A stretch of 64,000 bases of DNA from Hyaloraphidium curvatum (Eukaryota > Monoblepharomycota > Hyaloraphidiomycetes > Hyaloraphidiales > Hyaloraphidiaceae). The notes under the pieces were generated by a model. The model worked only from the letters and a program-made list of their open reading frames with translations, did not search any database and was not told the DNA's origin. The DNA is taken from the NCBI GenBank assembly GCA_025558095.1, contig JAIVFI010000006.1:620001-684000 (forward strand), written 5' to 3'. Position 1 is the stretch's first letter. Every line of letters starts with the position of its first letter. The translations under genes were made by a program, and so were the position numbers. This document shows, piece by piece, positions 56,570 through 64,000 of the stretch.

Positions 56570-58021
56570 CTAAATCTGGTCCATGCGAGGCGGCGCCGGC
56601 GGTGCGTTCCCCGACGGCGGCGCCATCGTGACCGGCGGCGGCCCGACCGGCGGGGGCGCCACCGGGGCCGAGATCGTCGCCGGGGGCCCGATGGACGCCG
56701 GAGCCGGGGCGGGGTACGCGCCAGGCGGCGGAGGGGCGGCGACCGCGGCGGCGGCAACCGGCGGGGCCACCGAAGTGGCGGCGGCGGGCGCGGGGGCGGT
56801 CTTGAGCTGCGTGATCTCGGCCTGCTGCGCGACGATCTGGGCCTGCTGCGACTGGACCTGCTGCTCCATCATGTTGATCTTCTTCCTGTCAATCCGGACC
56901 TGGATCAGCGGCAGGGCAAGCGCCGAGAGCGGCTGCCGGCCCACCTGTCAAGCTCCTCCTCCATCCTCAGCTTCTTGGCCACCATGAGCGCCAGCACCTC
57001 AGCGTTTCCAGTTTTGAGGCAGCTACCCAGCATCACGCAGGCGAACATGATTCCGATACCGATGCCGGTCGAAGCCGCGCCCCGTTGCCTATTGGGTTGC
57101 GGGGCGGGGATCAGCGGGACGTCCCGACCCGAAGAGTCGCCGAAACCCACCATTCCGACTGCACCGAGTCGCAGTACGCCGAGTCCGTCGTGGGCACGGT
57201 CCACTTGGAGCTCTGCCCCGTGACCTTATCGCAATAGTTCGGGGGCACCGCGGCCAGGCCCTCGGCGGTGGTGAAACCCCTCGAGATGGGCAGGATGTAC
57301 AGGTACAGCACGTAGGCCGACATGCCGACGATACCGGCCCAGCAAATCATCGAGAGCCAGTAGGTGGGGCCGAGGAGCATGAGGCCAAGCTTGCTGGCGG
57401 GCTTGCCGGGCGTCATCTTGTCGAGGTCGGGCATCTTGGGGCCGCAGAGCTTTTCCTCCCAGCCTAACGCGAGGCCATGCCCACGGTTAGCGGAAAAGAT
57501 AGCATAACACGGGCACTGCGAGGAGCCCACCGTAGTAGAGCCCGCACACGGCGGCGACGCAAGCAAACAGCATCAGGATCCACCCCCAGAACAGGTCCTG
57601 CAGGGCGGGGATGCAGGCCACGCAGGAGCAGATGAGGCCGACGGTGAAGGCGGTCTGCGTGAAGATCCGGCCGACGGGGCTGATGGCGCACCTGAGGGGG
57701 GTTTGGGCGTCAGTTTCCGGGATTAGGGGATTTGGAGGGCGGTTCCGAGACCGGGCCGCGGGTTCCGCTCGAACCAGCGGTCCCGCGCGAATTGAATGGA
57801 AGAGGAGACGGGCAGGGCGCCGTTCAACGCGGCCCCCGGCGTGTTGACGCCCGTCGACCTCTGACTCGCCCGCACGTGCGCCCCATGGAAACCCACCAGC
57901 TCCTGCCGAGGCAGCGGCCAATCTTGGCAAACATGCCGCCGACGCATGCGACCATGACGGCGAAGCAGCCCGCATCCTTCTTGGCGTCGTTCTCGACGCG
58001 CACGACGCCGGGTTCGGGCAT
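56570..58021 (-). CDS. Unrecognised four-helix-type membrane protein with Pro/Ala-rich tail
   Basis: The ATG at 58021 begins MPEPGVVRVENDAKKDAGCF. Exons add IFTQTAFTVGLICSCVACIP, DLFWGWILMLFACVAAVCGL, YYGGLLAVPVLCYLF, then a loop KMPDLDKMTPGKPASKLGLM. Further helices are PTYWLSMICWAGIVGMSAYV and IGIGIMFACVMLGSCL. A luminal-type loop has paired Cys (PPNYCDKVTG, DSAYCDS). The C-terminus has a coiled coil (INMMEQQVQSQQAQIVAQQA) and an Ala/Pro/Val-rich tail of about 80 residues ending PPAPPRMDQI. At least three introns. Topology suggests four or five membrane spans. No family recognised. Confidence 0.65.
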
Positions 58022-58722
58022 CGCGCTGTTGTTCGTGGAGTGATAGGGCTTCGGGGTCGCGCGCCGCGGAGGCGAGGGAGTGGGGACGGGGACCGCGGTG
58101 TTTATGGAAGGGGTCCGGAGAGCAAGGAGCCGGTGGCGTGAGGCGTCGGCTTCGAGTCGGGGCTAGTGGCGGTGTTTGCTGGGCTGGGCTATTGAGTTTT
58201 CGTTCAGGGCGGGGATTCGGGGCGCGGAATCAGTAAAGGCTCGGCCGGCCACCTGCCTCGCCACCGAGGCGGAATCTGACAAATCTGCAGCGGATATTTC
58301 AGTGGAAGCTGAATCCGGAGCCGATCTGGCGGGATTGGCGGCAAGCCGGTGAACACGGCGCCCTCATGGGGCTTCTGCCTGTGTCCGAAAAAAAGCTCTC
58401 TTTGGCCACTCTCTGTTTCCGACAAACACCGATAAAGGTTGATCGGGCGGAGGCGGATGGCCTGATGGCCTAGGTGACGGTTGGGGTACCTGACAGCGTC
58501 AAAGCCTCGGGCGGCAAAACCCGTTCGGGATCATGTATGTCTCGCTGGTTCAACGGCGGCGCATCAGTACGGCACGGGGCATGCGAGCAGTGAGATCGGA
58601 TATTCGAGGAGTTTGGGGACGTGGGAAGAACAAGGCCAGGAACCCAGAACGCTGTATTCACACAAAGGCCAAGCGGCCGAATCCGTCGCCGCGTGGCGCT
58701 CAAGATCTGCTTGTCCCATCCG
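58022..58722. other. Intergenic stretch, about 700 bp
   Basis: It separates two minus-strand genes. Open frames here are short and featureless. A tRNA A-box-like string near 58466 lacks a matching cloverleaf. No gene supported. Confidence 0.5.
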
Positions 58723-59790
58723 TCAACCTCCATCTTCTCCATCGAGCGGACCCGAATCAGACGCGTCAGGGCACTTGCAGATCGGAATCGACCTCCCCGC
58801 GAACGCCTTCCAGAATTCAAACTCGCGGTCCCAAGCCTCGGAATCCGCAGCATCCCGCCTTCGGTGGATGACCTCGACACTGAGTTGAGTGTCGTTCTTT
58901 CGGAAAGACGCCGCGATTGCATCCAGCTGCGCGAGATCGAGGCAGCCCAGGTGCAACTCCGCGATGTCCAGATGCTCTAGGCTGTTGGCCACTCCTCCGA
59001 CCAAGTATTGCGTCGACATTGCGGGCAGCTCGATGGACTCGAATGATTCGAGGGTCAGGAGCGGCCGCCACGCGCCGTCGTACGCGCATAGTGCCTCAGG
59101 GACGCCTTCGTCCCAAAAGCTTCCGTCCCAGCTGTCGACCACCCGCGTCGGACGGAACTGCGGCCTGTGCAGCAGGTTGTCTTCCAGGCAGTCGAGTGCC
59201 AAGAGGGGGTCCACAATCCGGTAGACACGGATCCGAGACACTGTACGGTCGCTGAGCCGGTCCAGTTTCCGTGGGAACGTCAGAACTAGCTCGAACGGTA
59301 CGAACTTCGTGGCCTCGTATGTCGTCAAGCAGATGGCAAGATCGATCGACTCGAGACGGGGAGCGTTGCTCGCGACGAAGTCCAGGAAGTCGACGGCATC
59401 TTCGTTCCCGACCATTCGGCATTCGATGCGCTCCAGCGCCGGGAACATGGGGGGCGCGCCGCCTTCCCACGCGTCGTACCATTCGTCCAGGATGACGAGC
59501 TCGTCGTCCCAGGCATCCGGGGTCGTAAGGTTGAAGGTCAGTACACTAAGGTGCTTTGTCAGCTGCCCCTTAGGCGGCGAGACGAGGGCCAAGAGATCGG
59601 AGAGCTCGGCCAAGCTTCCGCAGTCTAGGTCCTCGACGTGTTTGCAAAGGGAGGCGATCTCTTTCTCGACTCGCGACGTGCCCGAGAGCAACAGCTTGCG
59701 CACGCTGGCGGAAACGGGCACATGTGGCACCGATCCGTGGTGGTCGCCCGACGTCTCCCCAGATCGCGGCGCCGCGCGGCGCCCGACCAT
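58723..59790 (-). CDS. F-box/LRR-like protein without recognised family
   Basis: Single exon of 355 codons from ATG 59790. The sequence has irregular leucine-rich repeats: LTKHLSVLTFNLTTPDAWDD, MFPALERIECRMVGNEDAVD, NAPRLESIDLAICLTTYEAT, LLTLESFESIELPAMSTQYL and NSLEHLDIAELHLGCLDLAQ. This is the pattern of fungal F-box/LRR or LRR-only proteins, but no F-box is clear in the first 60 residues. The C-terminus is acidic (SDSGPLDGEDGG). It diverges from DCTN4 across 126 bp. LRR-type fold is likely; function is unknown. Confidence 0.65.
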   Translation of the reverse strand: MVGRRAAPRSGETSGDHHGSVPHVPVSASVRKLLLSGTSRVEKEIASLCKHVEDLDCGSLAELSDLLALVSPPKGQLTKHLSVLTFNLTTPDAWDDELVILDEWYDAWEGGAPPMFPALERIECRMVGNEDAVDFLDFVASNAPRLESIDLAICLTTYEATKFVPFELVLTFPRKLDRLSDRTVSRIRVYRIVDPLLALDCLEDNLLHRPQFRPTRVVDSWDGSFWDEGVPEALCAYDGAWRPLLTLESFESIELPAMSTQYLVGGVANSLEHLDIAELHLGCLDLAQLDAIAASFRKNDTQLSVEVIHRRRDAADSEAWDREFEFWKAFAGRSIPICKCPDASDSGPLDGEDGG

Positions 59791-59916
59791 GCCCGCCGGC
59801 ACTCCATCGGCCCTCGAAGCAGATCCGACCTTCGAACAGGACTGTCGCTCGAGCTCTGAAACATCTCAGAGGATCGGGGGGGGAGCCGGCCGGGGAGCGA
59901 GGCGACCGGCGTCCCC

Positions 59917-61567
59917 ATGCTTTCCATCCTCGCCGCGCTGCCCCAGGCGATGGCTGCCGGCTCCGCGGTGCGCCCCGCGACGGACGCCGACGTGGCGGCC
60001 GCCGCTGCTGCGCGGCTGTCCCTCGCGGCGGCGCCGCCCGCGCACGCGTCGTCCTCCGCGTGGTTCGACGCGCCCCCGCGCGCAACGCCTCCCCGTCCCT
60101 CGGTGCGCTACGCGTGCCCGTGCGCCCCCGCTCCCCCGGAATCTTCTGCGGCCGAGGGCTCGAACCGTGCGGATTCCCACCCGCCCCCGGCACCGGACGC
60201 GTCCCCCCCGCCCCCCTTCTCCCCCTTCTCCGCCCACCCCCTCGACGCCCTCCTCTTCTGCGACCGCTGCCGCTGCCCCCGCTGCCCGCGCTGCACCGCC
60301 GACACCCCCGGCGACGCGTACTGCCCCGGCTGCCTGTTCGACGCCGTCTCCTCGGGCCCGCGGGCGGACGGGGGCAGGTGCGTGCGGCACTGCTTTTCCT
60401 GCCCGCAGTGCGGGTCGTATTGCTCGGTGGTGCCGGTGCCGGCATCTGCCGGGCAGGGGGAGAAGTACGTGGTGCAGTGCCCGCACTGCAGGTGGGACTC
60501 GTCGCTGGCGCCGGGCGCGTGGATCTTCGACAAGCCGACCGGGCTCGGGGGTACGTGGCACGCCATCCCACCCTTCCTGCACGGTCTGATCCCCCCCATC
60601 GACAGCCTTCGCGGCCTCCCGCGCCGCGTCCACGCCCGCCTCCGCGGCCTTCGCATCATTGAAGGCCCACGTGCGGGCGCAGCTCCCCGCCGCACCCAAG
60701 AAGGAGCAGCCCGGCCGCGTGGCGAAGCTTCTTCAGCGCGCCGCCCGTAAATTCGGCGCGAAAGGCGCGGAACCCGAGCCGGGCGAGGCGCAGAAGGCGG
60801 TCGAGTGGAGGGATCCCGCGGGGGGCGGGTGGGAGGAGCCGGAAGGGGTGGACGGGGAGGAGGCGGGGGAGAGGTACGCGGAGTGGATGGCGGAGAGGGC
60901 GGCGAGGGAGAGGGAGGAGGCTTACCGTGCGCGCGAGGCCGGCCAAGGTGGGCTGCACCGTTCGCGTTCGCCTTTCCAGCCTCCTCGATCTCACCTCCAT
61001 GTTTCGCCCATGTTGGTAGTCACAACCCCCGCGCAGCGCCTCTCCCAACCCGACCAGCCTTTTTCTTCCGCCGCGCTGCCCCCACCCCGCCTGCAGCTCC
61101 GCGCCAAGCGCACCCGCCGCTGCGCCGCCTGCTCCGCCGTCCTCGCGCGGCCCGAGGGCAAGCCCGCCGACCCGCGGTTCAGGATCCGCGTGGCGGCGAG
61201 GGACCACATTCCCCGGCTGACCTTGTTCCCGCCGCTTCCCGCGCCCGGGGAGGAAGGAGTGCTGCTGCTGCGGGTGGAGAACCCCACGGATGCGGCGATG
61301 CGGATCGCGGTGTCGGTCCGCGGGGACGGGGCAGCAGTGCTCCGCCCCGCGCTCGACATCGGCCCCCGCCTGGACGAAGGGCTGTACGACGATCCGCCAG
61401 CGGGGGACGGCGACAGGGAGGCGTGGGTCGAGGCGGCGGGCACGGGGGACGAGGTGCGGAGGAGGAACTGGGCGCTGGTTGGGGTCAGGGTGGGCAAGGG
61501 GCGGGAGGTGGCGGTGCAGATGGAGGCGGAGGGGGTGAGGGGCTGGTGGTGCTTCGTTGCCTGGTAG
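59917..61567 (+). CDS. DCTN4: Dynactin subunit p62 (DCTN4)
   Basis: Pointed-end dynactin subunit that links the Arp1 filament to cargo. The ATG at 59917 begins MLSILAALPQAMAAGSAVRP. The paired-Cys zinc module is evident: ALLFCDRCRCPRCPRCTADT, PGDAYCPGCLFDAVSS, CVRHCFSCPQCGSYCSVVPV and YVVQCPHCRWDSSLAPGAWI. After an intron, the middle exon is charged (EERYAEWMAERAAREREEAY-like). Then comes LRAKRTRRCAACSAVLARPE with RFRIRVAARDHIPRLTLFPP and VLLLRVENPTDAAMRIAVSV, typical of the C-terminal beta domain. It ends GWWCFVAW. Somewhat shorter than the animal protein. Dynactin implies a dynein-based transport system. Confidence 0.85.
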
Positions 61568-61788
61568 TTCGGAGGGTGGTTGGTAGCGGGGGAACGTGGG
61601 TGCTGTGCTTTGCCTGTTTTCCATTTCGCCGCCGCTCCGCCGCCGGGATGCCGGTCCCGGGGTCCACAACTACGCACGGCCATCCAGCGCAACGGCGCCG
61701 CTGCTGCTTTGGCGGCCGCAGCTGGCGGGCAGGGAATTGCATTCGTCGTTTTCGTTGCGGGAGGAAGTTTCCTGCAGGCCGGTGCAGG

Positions 61789-63464
61789 ATGCCCGCGATG
61801 CGCGCCGCCCCGCTGCTCGCCGCCCTCCTCGCCACGCTGGCGCTGCTCGCCTCGCCGCCCGCCTGTGCGCAGTCGCCGCTCGACCACCGCTACTTCGACT
61901 TCTCGCCCAAGCCGCACTCACCCGACGTCGCCTACGAGGCCGGCGCAGTGGCACTCTGCGGCGGCCGCCAGTTCACCGCCACCGCGTGGACGCGCGGGCA
62001 GCCCTGCCCCGGCCCGCAGTGGCGCGAGGCGAACGCGGGGGACGCAGACGCCTACGCCGCATCGCAGTGGGCCGCCCTGGAGGAGGCCCGCAGGCCGGAC
62101 ATGACTTGGCGCACGCGGGTGGTCGAGACGCCCAGGGCGAGCAGGGTGACGGGGAGCATCGGTTACGGTCTACTGCCCGCCGCGGGGACGAGGGTGAATC
62201 CGAGGGGGAACTGGATGTGCTTCGAGTGGACGAACCCGGAGGGGTGAGCGAATCCTTCAACTGGGCTCCAACGGGCTCCGCTGAACCTCCTCTCCTCCAG
62301 CTACTCGTTCCCCATTCGGATCGTGGGAGCCTCCCCCGGCCAGCCCTCGGGAGGCAACCCCGCGTGCATGGCCAACGCCGACCGCACGGGTTGTCGTTGG
62401 GTCAGTCCCTGGATCGGCCCGCCGGGCATCCAGAAGTGGACCGCGCAGTTCGGGGACTGGACTCGCTGCCAGGAGCTAGTGGACGGGGCCGACGAGAACA
62501 CTCCTTACATTACGTGCGGGGAGGAGCACGCGCGGGTGTTTGGGTGGCCGGGCTACGACGAGAGTGGGTTGTCCGCCGCACCGACGGCTCGCAGAGAAAG
62601 CTGACGATCCCCATCCACCCCCTTACAGGCGACCCGGACAGCTGGTGCGCCGCCGCCGCCCTCGCCATGGACCTCCGCCCCGACGGCCTCCGCCACCACG
62701 TGTGGTCGGATCCTCTCCGCTGGACCTTCGAGGTGGCCGCCGGCCGCCCCCCCAACTTCCCCACCAAGGAGATGCGCCCCGCCCCCCGCCCCGAGGACGA
62801 GCTCATCATCGAGTGCGTCACCTGGGGCTGGGGGTGCGCGTCGTGCGACGAGCTGAGGTACCAGTGCAACGACGGCATCCAGCACTCGTGCGAGTACCTG
62901 CCGAGGATCCCGGCGGGGTGCACGGGCGACGGGGCGAGGGTGTGGGAGCTGGAGTGGTACCTGCGGCAGGTGGGGGGGGTCTACCCAAAGTCGAGATACA
63001 CGCAGACCAGCGGGAGGGGGAGGACGCAGGCGGCGGCGCCGACGACGACGACCGTGGCGCCTGTGGTGGCGACGACAACAGTGGCGCCGGCTGCGGGTAC
63101 GACCCCGACCAGCGCTGCCGCCCCGCGGACGACGGCAACGGCGGTCGCACCCAGCACGGGATCGCCGGCCGGCCGGACCACGGCAACAACTACCGCTGCC
63201 TCGCAGGCCGCCTTGGCTTCCTCCTCGGCCGGCAGCACCACCACCCCTCCCGCAATCTCCAGTACCATCACCCCTCCCCCATCCGCCAACGCCTCGACAC
63301 CGGCGGCCCTGACGACGCCCCTTCTTGCAGCATCGAGCATGGCAGCGCCGGCGAGCGGCACGACCGACCCGAGCACCTCCTCCGCCGCGCGGGCCGCGGC
63401 GTGGGGTTGGGCTGCCGCGTGCGTGTTCGCGGCGATCTGGGCTGCTGCTTCTGCGGCGGTGTGA
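61789..63464 (+). CDS. Secreted Cys-rich protein with Thr/Ala-rich stalk and GPI-type tail
   Basis: The ATG at 61789 opens a signal peptide (PLLAALLATLALLASPPACA). The ectodomain has evenly spaced Cys and Trp: DHRYFDFSPKPHSPDVAYEA, AVALCGGRQFTATAWTRGQP, GNWMCFEWTNPEG joined to YSFPIRIVGASPG, NADRTGCRWVSPWIGPPGIQ, and after a second intron [17 protein letters not shown] and IECVTWGWGCASCDELRYQC. A stalk of about 120 residues is rich in Thr, Ala, Ser and Pro. The final 20 residues are hydrophobic (AAWGWAAACVFAAIWAAASA) with small residues before them, as in GPI-anchor signals. Typical of fungal cell-wall or surface proteins. The ectodomain family is not recognised. Confidence 0.7.
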
Positions 63465-63814
63465 TCGGGGGCAAGGGTGGATCGGGAGCGGCGCAGGTCG
63501 CTGAGGTTCTTGATTATGCATGTATCGTGCGTTGCCTGCAGCAGAACATCCTCTTTGCCTCATCTCCTTTCTCGCTCTGGCTTCGAGTTCATGATCGAGT
63601 CATCGTAATCCATTCAGACGGTACACGATCGCCGCGGTTCTCCTCTCCAGTCGTGGGTTTTGGTGGCCTCCTCCGCGGGAAGCCTCTGCGTTTCGACCGC
63701 GTGGTCGGCACCTCCACCACCGTCTCGTCTCCCCGTCCGTCATTGACATCCGCTCGGGATCTGCCTGCATCCCTGTATGCACCGCTCCGCAAAGTTTCAA
63801 CGATCCTCCAAATG
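63465..63814. other. Intergenic stretch, 350 bp between convergent genes
   Basis: No gene supported. It holds the 3' UTRs of the GPI-type gene (plus) and the partial minus-strand gene. An AT-richer patch near 63510-63530 is the best candidate for a processing region. Confidence 0.5.
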
Positions 63815-64000
63815 TCACTCCGTGCGCGCCAACCTGCGCCACATCTGTGCTTCGGGCGTGGTCAGGTCCAGCGGGCTGTAGCGGACAATGATCGTGCCGA
63901 CGACGCGGCGCAGCTCGTTCTCGACGCGCGGTAGGGCCTGTTCCTGGATCCTGTACTCGCAGCGGTCCAAAACGAGCTTGGCAGTTTGCGGAACCGCGGC
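63815..64000 (-). CDS. 3' end of an unidentified gene (runs off the window)
   Basis: A single frame from the right edge to TGA at 63817-63815 encodes 61 residues, including AKLVLDRCEYRIQEQALPRV, ENELRRVVGTIIVRYSPLDL and TTPEAQMWRRLARTE. The alternation of charged and aliphatic residues looks like genuine globular protein, and the stop sits at a natural boundary. The family cannot be named from this fragment. Confidence 0.6.
   Translation of the reverse strand, partial: AAVPQTAKLVLDRCEYRIQEQALPRVENELRRVVGTIIVRYSPLDLTTPEAQMWRRLARTE

Noticed and set aside
58460-58540. A-box-like TGGCCTAGGTG with a GTTCGGG further on, suggesting tRNA-Leu
   Set aside because: Acceptor and T stems do not pair; spacing is wrong.

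Overview
The window is a compact, GC-rich nuclear segment of a eukaryote carrying about 33 protein-coding genes on both strands. Most genes have several GT-AG introns of about 40-65 nt. The gene set points to an opisthokont. An early-diverging (zoosporic) fungus is my best guess: Grd19-type SNX3, a Cdc7/SepH-like septation kinase, dynactin p62, Tpa1, PPX1, Tah18 and a Ser/Thr-rich GPI-type surface protein. A TrpB2-type tryptophan synthase beta would be atypical for fungi. The lineage is inferred from gene content, not proven. I saw no tRNA, rRNA, CRISPR array or transposon.

Layout. 1-9.9 kb: NUP155 3' part, FMT, a Cdc7-like kinase with helical repeats, ALG11, SNX3. 9.9-18.5 kb: SLU7 and SF3B5 head to head, a Rac-type GTPase, UTP21, an unrecognised membrane protein. 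18.5-20 kb: a gene-poor stretch with a perfect 25-bp tandem duplication. 20-30.6 kb: a BTB/Skp1-like protein, MZT1, TAH18, TRM1, NUP133. 30.6-43.9 kb: RPL21, PIG-P, mitochondrial ACP, an unrecognised acidic protein, RPS9, AP-1 sigma, a peroxisomal ABCD transporter, PPX1, TPA1/OGFOD1. 44-53 kb: a single-pass Cys-rich receptor-like protein, a glycine-rich RRM protein, a small membrane protein, mitoribosomal mS23, TrpB2, a hexose-6-phosphate mutarotase. 53-64 kb: an MBD4-type glycosylase, a PITALRE kinase (CDK9/Bur1), a membrane protein, an F-box/LRR-like protein, dynactin p62, a GPI-type secreted protein, and the 3' end of an unidentified gene.

The genes are mostly housekeeping: nuclear pore (two), spliceosome (two), ribosome and ribosome biogenesis (RPL21, RPS9, UTP21), mitochondrial translation and fatty-acid synthesis (FMT, mS23, ACP), ER glycosylation and GPI synthesis (ALG11, PIG-P), and endosome/Golgi traffic (SNX3, AP-1 sigma).

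The interest is in gene architecture. Convergent pairs nearly touch: the kinase and ALG11 are 2 nt apart, and the TAH18 and TRM1 stop codons share a CTAG. Divergent pairs share 58-80 bp promoters. Three introns can only be read with GC donors (two adjacent in PIG-P, one in RPS9). Two genes have an intron directly after the ATG. There is a 15-nt coding exon, introns down to 38 nt, and a long intron inside the RRM of the glycine-rich RNA-binding protein. Splice junctions were placed by eye from reading frame and family conservation.
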